A stretch of DNA of 7,321 nt from Rhodobacter sp. (GCA_027482795.1 JAIXVS010000062.1:1-7321), one strand, 5' to 3'; numbered from the stretch's first letter, positions 1 to 6,882 are shown. A program made the numbers and translations. Notes: generated by a model from the sequence alone, not told the origin.

Positions 1-204
1 GAATGGCTGGTGATGATTGGCGTTTGCACCCATTGGGGCTGTGTTCCTATTGGCGATGGCGCTGGCGATTTTGGCGGCTGGTTCTGCCCGTGTCACGGCA
101 GCCACTATGATACCGCAGGCCGCATCCGCAAAGGGCCCGCACCGCGCAACCTGCCAGTGCCAGTTGCCGCGTTCCTTGACGAACCGACAATTAAGCTTGG
201 GTAA
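1..204 (+). CDS. petA: Rieske iron-sulfur subunit of cytochrome bc1, C-terminal part (5' end outside window)
   Basis: This is the last 67 codons of the Rieske [2Fe-2S] protein, read in frame from base 1 to the TAA at 202-204. The protein takes one electron from ubiquinol at the Qo site and passes it to cytochrome c1. Its cluster domain lies on the periplasmic side. Both cluster-binding boxes are present: CTHWGC (the Cys and His ligands plus one disulfide Cys) and CPCHGS, joined by the usual Gly/Asp-rich linker, then the GRIRKGPAPRNLPVP segment and a short C-terminus ending TIKLG as in Rhodobacter. The N-terminal membrane anchor lies outside the window. One oddity is that box I has Trp (TGG codon) where the family nearly always has Leu (CTHLGC). 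petB starts 9 bases after the stop, so the two are co-transcribed. The identity is very secure. Confidence 0.97.
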   Translation, partial: EWLVMIGVCTHWGCVPIGDGAGDFGGWFCPCHGSHYDTAGRIRKGPAPRNLPVPVAAFLDEPTIKLG

Positions 205-213
205 GGATAGATT

Positions 214-1527
214 ATGGCTGGAATTCCCCACGACCATTACGAGCCAAAGACGAACGGCCAAAAATGGCTGCATTCGCGCCTGCCGATTGCGGGTATTTTG
301 TATGATACTCTGATGATCCCCACCCCAAAGAACCTGAATTGGATGTGGATTTGGGGCATTGTGCTGACCTTCTGCTTGGCGCTGCAAATCGTCACGGGCA
401 TTGTTTTGGCGATGCATTACACCCCGCATGTCGATATGGCCTTTGCGTCGATTGAACATATCATGCGCGATGTGAACGGCGGCCATATGATTCGCTATTT
501 GCACATGAACGGTGCATCGCTATTCTTCTTTGCCGTTTATCTGCACATTTTCCGCGGCCTGTATTACGGCAGCTACAAAGCCCCGCGCGAAGTGACGTGG
601 ATCATCGGCATGATTATTTACCTGCTTATGATGGCGACTGGCTTTATGGGCTATGTTCTGCCTTGGGGCCAAATGTCGTTCTGGGGGGCTACGGTTATCA
701 CGGGCCTGTTCGGCGCAATTCCTGGCATTGGCGAATCGTTGCAAACGCTGCTTTTGGGCGGTCCTGCGGTGGATAACGCCACGCTGAACCGTTTCTTCAG
801 CCTGCATTACCTGCTGCCATTCGTGATTGCCGCGCTGGTTGGCCTGCATATCTGGGCGTTCCACACCACGGGCAACAACAACCCAACAGGCGTTGAAGTG
901 CGCCGCACGTCCAAGGCGGATGCCGCCAAAGATACCGTGCCGTTCTGGCCCTATTACGTGATCAAAGATCTGTTCGCGCTGGCCCTTTTGCTGGCGGTGT
1001 TCTTTGCGGTTGTTGGCTTTATGCCCAACTACCTTGGCCACCCAGATAACTATATCCAAGCGAACGCATTGGCCACGCCCGCGCATATCGTGCCTGAATG
1101 GTATTTCTTGCCGTTCTATGCTGTGCTGCGCGCCTTCACCGCCGATGTATGGCTGGTGCAACTGGTTGAATTTGTGACCTTTGGCATTGTTGATGCGAAA
1201 TTCTTCGGCGTGGTGGCGATGTTTGGCGCTATTGCGGTGATGGCGATGGCCCCATGGCTGGACACCTCTTCGGTGCGTTCGGGGCGGTACCGGCCCAAGT
1301 TCAAGGCATGGTTCGCGCTGCTGGTTATCGACTTTATCGTTCTGATGTGGGTCGGCAGCCAACCTGCGAATGAGCTGAACGGCTGGATCTCGTTGATCGC
1401 AACAACCTATTGGTTCGCCTATTTCTTGGTGATCCTGCCCCTGCTGGGTCTGTTCGAAAAGCCCCTGCCACAACCTGCCACGATTGAAGAAGACTTCAAT
1501 GCGCACTACGCCAATCCGGCAGAGTGA
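214..1527 (+). CDS. petB: Cytochrome b subunit of the bc1 complex
   Basis: This is the membrane core of ubiquinol-cytochrome c reductase. It carries hemes bL and bH and forms the Qo and Qi quinone sites. It has 437 residues, the length of Rhodobacter capsulatus cytochrome b. The four heme-ligand histidines are visible as two pairs spaced by 14: H97/H111 and H198/H212. The Qo-site PEWY motif is at 294-297 (E295), with Y302, Y147 and G158 at their Rhodobacter positions. About eight hydrophobic helices can be placed near 44-69, 92-118, 126-150, 195-217, 245-272, 315-345, 365-382 and 392-414. The family-typical LRAFTADVW segment is at 305-313 and the C-terminus contains ATIEEDFNAHY. The ATG at 214 is preceded by TAAGGA (202-207), which overlaps the petA stop codon. 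petC follows 13 bases after the TGA. Nothing looks damaged. Confidence 0.98.
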   Translation: MAGIPHDHYEPKTNGQKWLHSRLPIAGILYDTLMIPTPKNLNWMWIWGIVLTFCLALQIVTGIVLAMHYTPHVDMAFASIEHIMRDVNGGHMIRYLHMNGASLFFFAVYLHIFRGLYYGSYKAPREVTWIIGMIIYLLMMATGFMGYVLPWGQMSFWGATVITGLFGAIPGIGESLQTLLLGGPAVDNATLNRFFSLHYLLPFVIAALVGLHIWAFHTTGNNNPTGVEVRRTSKADAAKDTVPFWPYYVIKDLFALALLLAVFFAVVGFMPNYLGHPDNYIQANALATPAHIVPEWYFLPFYAVLRAFTADVWLVQLVEFVTFGIVDAKFFGVVAMFGAIAVMAMAPWLDTSSVRSGRYRPKFKAWFALLVIDFIVLMWVGSQPANELNGWISLIATTYWFAYFLVILPLLGLFEKPLPQPATIEEDFNAHYANPAE

Positions 1528-1540
1528 GAGAAAGGACCTG

Positions 1541-2335
1541 ATGAAGATGTTTCGTAAAATCGCAATCAGCGCTGTCTCGGCACTGGCTATCACCACGGGG
1601 GCGGCGTTTGCCGCAGGCGAAGCTAAGCATATTGAAGATGTCGATTTCAGCTTTCAAGGCCCCTTCGGCACCTATGACCAAATGCAGCTGCAACGCGGCC
1701 TGCAAGTGTTCACCGAAGTGTGCTCGGCCTGCCATGGGCTGAAATTTGTGCCCATCCGCACCTTGGCTGACGCGGGCGGCCCCATGCTGCCCGAAGACCA
1801 AGTGCGCGCTTATGCCAAAAACTTTACCGTTGTTGATAAAGACACGGGCGAAGAGCGTGAGGCCGTGCCAACCGATAAGTTCCCTGCCAATGATGGCGCG
1901 GGCGCACCTGACCTTTCGCTGATGGCCAAGGCGCGCGCGGGCTTTTCTGGGCCCTACGGTTTGGGCATCAACCAGTTCCTAAAAGGGATGGGCGGGCCTG
2001 AATATATCCACGCGCTTCTGGTGGGCTATACGGGCGAAGAGAAAACCGAAGCTGGCGAAACCTTTTATGAAAACACCGCGTTTTCAACCGGTTGGATCAA
2101 GATGGTTCCGCCCTTGTCGGACGATCAGGTGACCTATGCCGATGGCACCCCCGCCACTGTAGATCAAATGTCGATGGACGTGTCGGCATTTTTGATGTGG
2201 ACGGCGGAACCCCACCTGAATGCCCGCAAAGAAGCTGGATTTAAGGCGATCTTACTGCTTGGCCTACTGTCGACCCTGCTTTACTTGACGAACAAGCGGA
2301 TTTGGGCAGGCGTAAAAGGCCCGAAAAAGGCGTAA
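1541..2335 (+). CDS. petC: Cytochrome c1 subunit of the bc1 complex
   Basis: This is the c-type heme subunit that passes electrons from the Rieske protein to soluble or membrane cytochrome c. It has 264 residues from the ATG at 1541. That start is chosen because GAGAAAGGACC (1528-1538) lies just upstream and because it gives a proper Sec signal peptide (basic MKMFRK, hydrophobic stretch, AAFA cleavage site near residue 24). The frame is open further upstream to 1484, but that would overlap petB. The heme motif CSACH is at residues 61-65. The probable axial Met is M188 in WIKMVPPLSDDQVTY. A C-terminal membrane anchor spans about 234-250, followed by a basic tail (NKRIWAGVKGPKKA). The only cysteines are C61 and C64. 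The extra disulfide-bearing loop known in Rhodobacter capsulatus cytochrome c1 is absent and that region is short (about 161-183). It is the last gene of the petABC operon. Confidence 0.97.
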   Translation: MKMFRKIAISAVSALAITTGAAFAAGEAKHIEDVDFSFQGPFGTYDQMQLQRGLQVFTEVCSACHGLKFVPIRTLADAGGPMLPEDQVRAYAKNFTVVDKDTGEEREAVPTDKFPANDGAGAPDLSLMAKARAGFSGPYGLGINQFLKGMGGPEYIHALLVGYTGEEKTEAGETFYENTAFSTGWIKMVPPLSDDQVTYADGTPATVDQMSMDVSAFLMWTAEPHLNARKEAGFKAILLLGLLSTLLYLTNKRIWAGVKGPKKA

Positions 2336-2355
2336 ATCGCCCGAAAGTAATAAAC

Positions 2356-2381
2356 AAAACCCCGCAGCGATGCGGGGTTTT
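2356..2381. terminator. Bidirectional rho-independent terminator between petC and thiQ
   Basis: A perfect 11-bp stem, AAAACCCCGCA (2356-2366) and TGCGGGGTTTT (2371-2381), closes a GCGA loop of GNRA type. On the + strand it is followed by a run of six T in all (2378-2383). On the - strand the T run is TTTT, then GTTTATT. It lies 20 bases after the petC stop and directly beyond the thiQ stop, so one hairpin can end both converging operons. Confidence 0.9.
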
Positions 2382-2382
2382 T

Positions 2383-3027
2383 TCATCTGCTGCGGGGCGG
2401 CTGCGCGACACCGTGATCCACGTTGATAACATGGCTGGCAAAACGTGCTGCATCACGCTCGTCATGCGTGACCATTAGAACTGTCGCAGTAGTTTGCACC
2501 GCAACCTCCACCACCAAATCTAGCATTTGATGGCGCAAATCGCTGTCCAGCGCGGAAAAAGGCTCGTCCAGCAGCAAGATAGGCCGTGCTTGCAACAAAA
2601 CCCGCGCCAGCGCCGCGCGGCCCATTTGCCCACCCGACACTTGGGCAGGCTTACGTCCGCCAAACCCCGCCAGCCCAACCTGCGCCAAGGCAGCCTCGGC
2701 CTGAGCAAGCTGCGCAGTCGTGGCGCGCCGCCCTGCCGTCAGCCCCAGCACCACATTTTGCAGCAAGGTCAAATGCGGGAATAGGTTTTGATCCTGAAAC
2801 AACATCGATACAGGGCGCTGGGATGGGTCGAGGGGGGTTAAATCCTGCTCGCTCCACAAAATACGGCCCGACGTCGGCGCGATAAACCCAGCCATTGCCA
2901 AAAGCAGCGATGATTTTCCCGCCCCCGACGGGCCCATCACCGCCACGCGCGCGCCAGCATTTACATTGAAATCGGCAGTCAGGGAAAAACTGCCCAATGA
3001 CAATTTGATACGATCAAGCACCAGCAT
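2383..3027 (-). CDS. thiQ: Thiamine ABC transporter, ATP-binding protein
   Basis: This is the ATPase that powers uptake of thiamine, thiamine monophosphate and TPP through ThiP, on the cytoplasmic face. It has 214 residues, normal for ThiQ, which is shorter than most ABC ATPases. All nucleotide-binding motifs are present: Walker A GPSGAGKS (32-39), Q-loop around FQDQ (77-80), signature VSGGQMGR (130-137, a variant of LSGGQxxR), Walker B ILLLDEP (150-156), D-loop SALD (158-161) and switch His H188 in THDE. The ATG at 3027 is chosen because GGGAGG (3038-3033 on this strand) sits 5 bases upstream and the N-terminus MLVLDRI matches the family. The frame is open 15 codons further up. It overlaps the thiP stop by 14 bases, which suggests coupled translation. 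Its own TGA lies two bases beyond the shared terminator stem. Confidence 0.94.
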   Translation of the reverse strand: MLVLDRIKLSLGSFSLTADFNVNAGARVAVMGPSGAGKSSLLLAMAGFIAPTSGRILWSEQDLTPLDPSQRPVSMLFQDQNLFPHLTLLQNVVLGLTAGRRATTAQLAQAEAALAQVGLAGFGGRKPAQVSGGQMGRAALARVLLQARPILLLDEPFSALDSDLRHQMLDLVVEVAVQTTATVLMVTHDERDAARFASHVINVDHGVAQPPRSR

Positions 3028-4540
3028 CACGGCCTCCCAAATGGTCAAACAGCCAAAACAGCGCAAAGGCAATCAGGATAAGCCACAGCGTCACGCTCGC
3101 CGCCGCCTGCATCTGATAGGCCCCCATTAGCCGCGCGGCCAGTATTGGCAGGGTCGGCTGATCTGCGGCACCAAACAGGGCGATCACGCCGAAATCACCC
3201 ACCGCCATAGCTGCCGAAAGCCCAAGGCCAAAGCCGATGATCGGCGCAAGGCGCGGCAAGAACACCACGCGCAGCATCGCCCAATAGGGCATTCGCAGGC
3301 TGGTCATCAGCCGCGCATAGCCTGCCTGAACCTCGCGGCACGCGGGCAAAAGCAGGCGGTAGACAAAGGGCAAAGCTAAGGCCGCGTTAAACAAAATGGC
3401 CAAGGTTAGAGCTGCGTTTTGTGGGGGCATCACAGGGCGCAGGGCCAGAAATGCCCCCACGCCCAAGGCAAGGCTAGAGGTGCCAAGAGGCAGCATCGCC
3501 GCAAGCTCGGCCCATATCCCCGCCCCGCGCGCCCGCGCCATTGCCAGCATCAGCGCAGCCCAAACCGCCAAAAAGGCGGATGTCACGGCGATAAAAATCG
3601 ACCGCCCTGCCGCCATCCAAAACCCATTTGGCAGATCAATCAACCCCGCCAGTCCGCGCGCGGCAATCGCGGCCAATGGCAGGGCAAAGAACAGTGCGGC
3701 CAAGGCGATGACGGGCCCATCCAGCCAATCGCCGCGCAGCTGCACCCTGCGATCCATCCCCGCGCCAAAGCCCGCTGGCCGCCAAACCGCCGCCATAAAT
3801 ACCACCGCCAGCAGGCATATCGCGGTCTGCATCAGGGCCAAATTGGCAGCGCGGCTAAGGTCAAATTCAAACCGTAGAGATTGGTAAATGCCCAGTTCTA
3901 CCGTCGTGGCCCTTGGCCCGCCGCCCAGAATCAGCGCGACGGAAAAACTGGTCAGGCAGACCAAGAAGATTACGGCGAAAATGCTGGGCAGTAGGGCGCG
4001 CAGCATGGGCCATTCCAGATGCACAAACATTTCCCTGCGCCTGAATGACAGGCTTTGCGCCAGACGAAACCGTTCGGTCGGAACACTTCCCCAGCCATTC
4101 AGCAGCATACGGGTTGCCAGCGGCAAGTTTAGAAACACATGGGCCAACACAACGCCGCCCAGCCCAAAGATGGAAATTTGCGGCGCGCCCACAGCAGCCA
4201 GCGTATCATTCAGCACCACGCCGCGCCCGAAAACAGCCAACAGGCCCATAACGGCGGCAAGGCTGGGCAGAATGAACGGGGCCGAGATCAGCCTAATCAG
4301 CGCCGCCCGCCCCCAGAACTGCGCGCGAAACAACGCCCGCGCCAAGGGAATGGCCAACAGGCAAGACACCGCCGCCGAAAGTGCCGCCTGCAACAGGGTA
4401 AAGCGCAAGGCGGCAAAATCGGCTGTCGAGACGCGCGATATATCGGCATGGGGCAGCAAAAAGCCAAGGCTTCCGATAATCAGCAGCCCCACGCCGCCAG
4501 CGGCCGTTATGGCCCCTATTTCGCCAGTGCGGCTTGCCAT
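3014..4540 (-). CDS. thiP: Thiamine ABC transporter, permease
   Basis: This is the inner-membrane permease of the ThiBPQ importer, a fusion of two permease halves in one 508-residue chain, as is usual for ThiP. About twelve hydrophobic helices are visible, the first at about 13-31 and the last at about 482-499. Each half carries an EAA-type loop that docks the ATPase: about 140-175 in the first half (PLATRMLLNGWGSVPTERF onward) and about 390-425 in the second. Segments close to my recollection of E. coli ThiP include LGGGPRATTVELGIYQSL (205-222) and AVGDFGVIALFG (446-457). The chosen ATG lies inside the end of thiB, giving a 25-base overlap. Only a weak GGTGG precedes it, so translation is probably coupled to thiB. 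I see no better internal Met. The gene has strong GC-rich codon use and long open frames on the opposite strand, which are composition artefacts. Confidence 0.94.
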   Translation of the reverse strand: MASRTGEIGAITAAGGVGLLIIGSLGFLLPHADISRVSTADFAALRFTLLQAALSAAVSCLLAIPLARALFRAQFWGRAALIRLISAPFILPSLAAVMGLLAVFGRGVVLNDTLAAVGAPQISIFGLGGVVLAHVFLNLPLATRMLLNGWGSVPTERFRLAQSLSFRRREMFVHLEWPMLRALLPSIFAVIFLVCLTSFSVALILGGGPRATTVELGIYQSLRFEFDLSRAANLALMQTAICLLAVVFMAAVWRPAGFGAGMDRRVQLRGDWLDGPVIALAALFFALPLAAIAARGLAGLIDLPNGFWMAAGRSIFIAVTSAFLAVWAALMLAMARARGAGIWAELAAMLPLGTSSLALGVGAFLALRPVMPPQNAALTLAILFNAALALPFVYRLLLPACREVQAGYARLMTSLRMPYWAMLRVVFLPRLAPIIGFGLGLSAAMAVGDFGVIALFGAADQPTLPILAARLMGAYQMQAAASVTLWLILIAFALFWLFDHLGGRDAGA

Positions 4541-5499
4541 TCATCCACCGCTGCTTGGCGCATTGTTTCCACCTGATCTGCTGGAATTGTCAGCGATTGT
4601 GCGGGGGTGATCAGCGTTTCAAACCCTTTTGGCAGGCCGGCCGCAGGGGTGCGCGCGGGATACATCCAGTTGGTGGTGATCAGCGCGGTCTGCGCCGCAT
4701 CGCCCAAAAGATAGGTCAGAAACTGATCGGCAAGCGCAGGTTGATCGCTGCCCGAAAGCTGCCCTGCCAGCTCAATCTGCATGAAATGCCCTTCGGCAAA
4801 TGGCGCGGCGGCCTTGCTATCATCATTTTCGGCAATCAGATGATAGGCGGGCGAAGTGGTGTAAGACAGCACCATATCGGCCTGACCTTCCAAAAACATG
4901 CCATAGGCTTCGGACCAGCCAGGGGTGACGGTGACGATATTGTCCGCCAGCTTTTCCCACAGCGCCGCCGCGCCATCGCCATAGGCGGCCTTAACCCACA
5001 GCACCAGCCCAAGGCCGGGGGTGGATGATCTGGGGTCTTGGATGATGATTTTCACATCTGACTCTGCCAATTCGGCCAAAGATTTGGGCGGGCTGGACAG
5101 CTGCTTTTTGTCATAAACAAAGGCAAACCAGCCCCAATCAAAGGGCACAAAATTGGCATCGGAAAATGCCACAGGCAGGGTGTTCTGCGTGGACGGCACG
5201 GGTGCAAACAGCCCCGTTTGGCGCGCGGCTTCGGCCAGATTTGTGTCTAGCCCAACCACAACATCTGCGGTTGTTGCTGCGCCTTCCAGTTGCAAACGGG
5301 CCAAAAGGGCGGCCCCATCGCCCGCCGTTTGAAACTGCACATCGCAGGCGCAGGTCGCCTCGAACCCTGCCTCAATTGCAGGGCCTGGGCCCCATTCGGT
5401 GGTAAAGCTGTCATAGGTCAGCACGTTCAAAACGGGCGTTTGAGCGGCTGCAATCGTGGCCAAAAAGGCACCGCCAGCAGCAAGGAGTATGGTTTTCAT
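4516..5499 (-). CDS. thiB: Periplasmic thiamine/TPP-binding protein
   Basis: This is the periplasmic binding protein that captures thiamine and its phosphates and delivers them to ThiPQ. It has 327 residues with an N-terminal signal peptide (MKTILLAAGGAFLATIAAA, cleavage near 19-20). Family segments in order are TYDSF (28-32), WGPGP (36-40), the conserved Cys-x-Cys (C50, C52), ADVVVGLDTNL (78-88), VPFDWGWFAFVYD (118-130), DPRSSTPGLG (155-164), GWSEAYG (194-200), SYTTSPAYH (212-220) and NWMYP (277-281). All of these correspond to E. coli ThiB/TbpA as I recall it. The ATG at 5499 is preferred: GGAGA lies 5 bases upstream and the signal peptide begins there. An in-frame ATG four codons upstream (5511) overlaps that ribosome binding site and is less likely. 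The frame stays open to 5676 but would run through the riboswitch. It is first in the thiBPQ operon and probably repressed by TPP. Confidence 0.95.
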   Translation of the reverse strand: MKTILLAAGGAFLATIAAAQTPVLNVLTYDSFTTEWGPGPAIEAGFEATCACDVQFQTAGDGAALLARLQLEGAATTADVVVGLDTNLAEAARQTGLFAPVPSTQNTLPVAFSDANFVPFDWGWFAFVYDKKQLSSPPKSLAELAESDVKIIIQDPRSSTPGLGLVLWVKAAYGDGAAALWEKLADNIVTVTPGWSEAYGMFLEGQADMVLSYTTSPAYHLIAENDDSKAAAPFAEGHFMQIELAGQLSGSDQPALADQFLTYLLGDAAQTALITTNWMYPARTPAAGLPKGFETLITPAQSLTIPADQVETMRQAAVDEWQAALAK

Positions 5500-5505
5500 C
5501 AGTCT

Positions 5506-5538
5506 CTCCATGTTGCGACGAAGTGGTCGGAAATGGAG
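5506..5538 (-). promoter_or_regulatory. thiB: Candidate translational expression platform: hairpin hiding the thiB ribosome binding site
   Basis: On the - strand CTCCAT (5538-5533) is exactly complementary to ATGGAG (5511-5506), which contains the thiB Shine-Dalgarno core. The intervening loop is 21 bases. CTCC could instead pair with GGAG in the 3' strand of the aptamer (within 5570-5560), giving a possible TPP-dependent exchange. No T-rich terminator hairpin is seen between aptamer and thiB, so control of translation is more likely than of termination. The pairing is seen in the sequence; the mechanism is inferred. Confidence 0.45.
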
Positions 5539-5551
5539 CATCTGCTGCCAA

Positions 5552-5631
5552 ACCTTCCCTCCGCCGGTATGATCCGGTTCAGGTTCAACGGGTCCGCTTG
5601 CGCATCTCAGCCCTTTCAGGCACCCCGAGGT
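5552..5631 (-). promoter_or_regulatory. TPP riboswitch aptamer (thi box) in the thiBPQ leader
   Basis: Read on the - strand, the leader carries the conserved thi-box core in order. CGGGGTGCC (about 5627-5619) is the P2/P3 5' strand. A short P3 is GCCT/GGGC closed by a GAAA loop. CTGAGA (5610-5605) is the pyrimidine-binding junction. Then come ACCCGTTGAACCTGA, P5 CCGG-ATCATA-CCGG, and GCGGAGGGAAGG as the 3' strand. The P1 helix can be drawn as ACCT (5631-5628) with AGGT (5555-5552), and P2 as GGGGT with ACCC. The element lies 52 bases before the thiB start. In this family TPP binding to the RNA lowers expression of thiamine synthesis and transport genes, which fits thiBPQ. The match is strong enough to be near certain. 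The exact helix ends are my reading. Confidence 0.96.
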
Positions 5632-5638
5632 ATGCCTG

Positions 5639-5666
5639 AACATAGGGGATAATTCACCTTGCGCAA
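5639..5666 (-). promoter_or_regulatory. Candidate promoter for thiBPQ
   Basis: On the - strand TTGCGC (5666-5661) and TATGTT (5644-5639) are spaced by 16 bases and resemble -35 and -10 boxes of a housekeeping promoter. Transcription would then begin close to 5632, almost at the first base of the aptamer. The match is modest and rests on consensus only. Confidence 0.3.
5648..5653 (+). promoter_or_regulatory. Candidate -10 box for aroC
   Basis: GATAAT matches the TATAAT consensus at five of six positions and lies 78 bases before the aroC start. No convincing -35 box is seen 16-18 bases upstream, where the sequence is GC-rich and overlaps the thiB riboswitch on the other strand. It would overlap the candidate thiBPQ promoter, making this a tight divergent promoter region. 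Confidence 0.3.
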
Positions 5667-5668
5667 GG
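5657..5668. repeat. 12-bp perfect palindrome in the thiB-aroC divergent region
   Basis: CCTTGCGCAAGG is a perfect inverted repeat without a spacer. It covers the candidate thiBPQ -35 box and follows the candidate aroC -10 box. Its position would suit an operator, but no specific regulator is recognised. Confidence 0.4.
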
Positions 5669-5731
5669 GGGCGCATTTTTGGGTTTCACCAAAGCGCGCG
5701 ATGCCCTATGTCTGCCGCAAAGGAGCCTGAC

Positions 5732-6844
5732 ATGAGCCTAAACACCTTTGGTCACATTTTCCGCGTCACCACTTGGGGTGAAAGCCACGGGCCTGCGATT
5801 GGCTGTACAGTGGATGGCTGCCCACCCGGCATCGCGCTCAGCGAGGCAGATTTGCAGCCATGGCTAGATCGGCGCAAGCCAGGGCAGAATAAATACGTGA
5901 CCCAACGGCGTGAAGATGACGCGGTGAAAATCCTGTCGGGCGTTTATAATGGCGTGACCACGGGCACGCCCATTCAACTGCATATCGATAACACCGATCA
6001 ACGCAGCAAAGATTATTCCGACATCGCTGCCAGCTTTCGCCCTGGTCATGCCGACATTACCTATCATCAGAAATATGGCCTGCGTGACCCGCGCGGCGGC
6101 GGGCGTTCCAGCGCGCGCGAAACGGCGGCGCGGGTGGCGGCGGGCGGCGTGGCACGGCGGGTTCTTGCGAGCCTTGTGCCTGATTTGGCAATTTCTGGCT
6201 ATATGGTGCAAATGGGCGCCAAAGCGATTGACCGCGCGCGGTTTGATGCTGCCCAAATCGAAGAAAACCCGTTTTGGTGCCCCGATGCGACGGCGGCGCG
6301 CGATTGGGCCGCCTATTTGGACGAGCTTCGTCTGTCGCATAACTCGGTCGGTGCTATCATAGAGGTCGTCGCAACAGGCGTGCCCGCAGGCCTTGGCGCG
6401 CCGCTTTATGGTAAGTTAGACAGTGATTTGGCATCGGCGATGATGTCGATCAACGCTGTAAAGGGCGTGGAAATTGGCGAAGGCATGGCATCTGCGGCGC
6501 TGACGGGCGTGGAAAATGCGGATGAAATTCGAATGGGCCCAAATGGGCCGCAGTTTCTGTCCAACCACGCAGGTGGCATACTGGGCGGCATTTCCAGCGG
6601 ACAACCCGTTGTGGTGCGCTTTGCGGTGAAACCAACATCAAGCATCCTTTCCCCCCGCCAAACAGTTACGGTGACGGGCGAAGAAATAGAACTGGTCACC
6701 AAAGGCCGCCACGACCCCTGCGTCGGCATCCGCGCTGTGCCCGTGGGCGAGGCGATGATGGCGATCGTTCTGGCCGACCATCTGCTGCTGGATCGCGGGC
6801 AGACAGGCGGGGTGCGGGGGGTTATAGGGAAAACCTTTAGCTAG
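5732..6844 (+). CDS. aroC: Chorismate synthase
   Basis: This enzyme catalyses the last step of the shikimate pathway: 5-enolpyruvylshikimate-3-phosphate to chorismate with loss of phosphate, using reduced FMN, in the cytoplasm. Chorismate feeds aromatic amino acids, folate and quinones. It has 370 residues, typical for the bacterial enzyme. Signature regions are GESHGPAIG (16-24, with the catalytic-type H19) followed by DGCPPG (28-33), FRPGHADITY (102-111, H106), DPRGGGRSSARETAARVAAG (119-138), and RHDPCVGIRAVPVGEAM (326-342). The ATG at 5732 is chosen because AAGGAG (5719-5724) lies 7 bases upstream and MSLNTFGHIFRVTTWG is the usual N-terminus. The frame extends eight codons further up without support. 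It is divergent from thiBPQ and appears to be a single-gene unit, with no clear terminator until the stem-loop at 6982-7016. GC is about 60-68% in the lines counted. Confidence 0.97.
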   Translation: MSLNTFGHIFRVTTWGESHGPAIGCTVDGCPPGIALSEADLQPWLDRRKPGQNKYVTQRREDDAVKILSGVYNGVTTGTPIQLHIDNTDQRSKDYSDIAASFRPGHADITYHQKYGLRDPRGGGRSSARETAARVAAGGVARRVLASLVPDLAISGYMVQMGAKAIDRARFDAAQIEENPFWCPDATAARDWAAYLDELRLSHNSVGAIIEVVATGVPAGLGAPLYGKLDSDLASAMMSINAVKGVEIGEGMASAALTGVENADEIRMGPNGPQFLSNHAGGILGGISSGQPVVVRFAVKPTSSILSPRQTVTVTGEEIELVTKGRHDPCVGIRAVPVGEAMMAIVLADHLLLDRGQTGGVRGVIGKTFS

Positions 6845-6882
6845 CTCGGCAAAGCGAATCGAATTGAGGCCACTAATTGCGT

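Noticed and set aside
1484..1540. Upstream extension of cytochrome c1 into petB.
   Set aside because: It would add a hydrophilic stretch before the signal peptide. The Shine-Dalgarno and signal peptide support the ATG at 1541.
520..1596. Long open frame (358 codons) on the - strand opposite petB and the start of petC.
   Set aside because: It lies wholly over well-established pet coding sequence, has a His/Arg/Gln-rich low-complexity composition and no recognisable motif. It is the mirror of codon bias in petB.
3396..4610. Several + strand open frames opposite thiP and the end of thiB.
   Set aside because: They are rich in Arg, Ala, Pro and Gln, with no domains and no ribosome binding sites. 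thiP and thiB are secure on the other strand.
5500..5676. Upstream in-frame extension of thiB by up to 59 codons.
   Set aside because: It would translate the TPP riboswitch and displace the signal peptide from the N-terminus. It is an open frame by chance.
5641..5710. Inverted repeat CATAGGG (5641-5647) and CCCTATG (5704-5710) across the thiB-aroC spacer.
   Set aside because: Only 7-bp arms separated by 56 bases, without further structure; likely chance.
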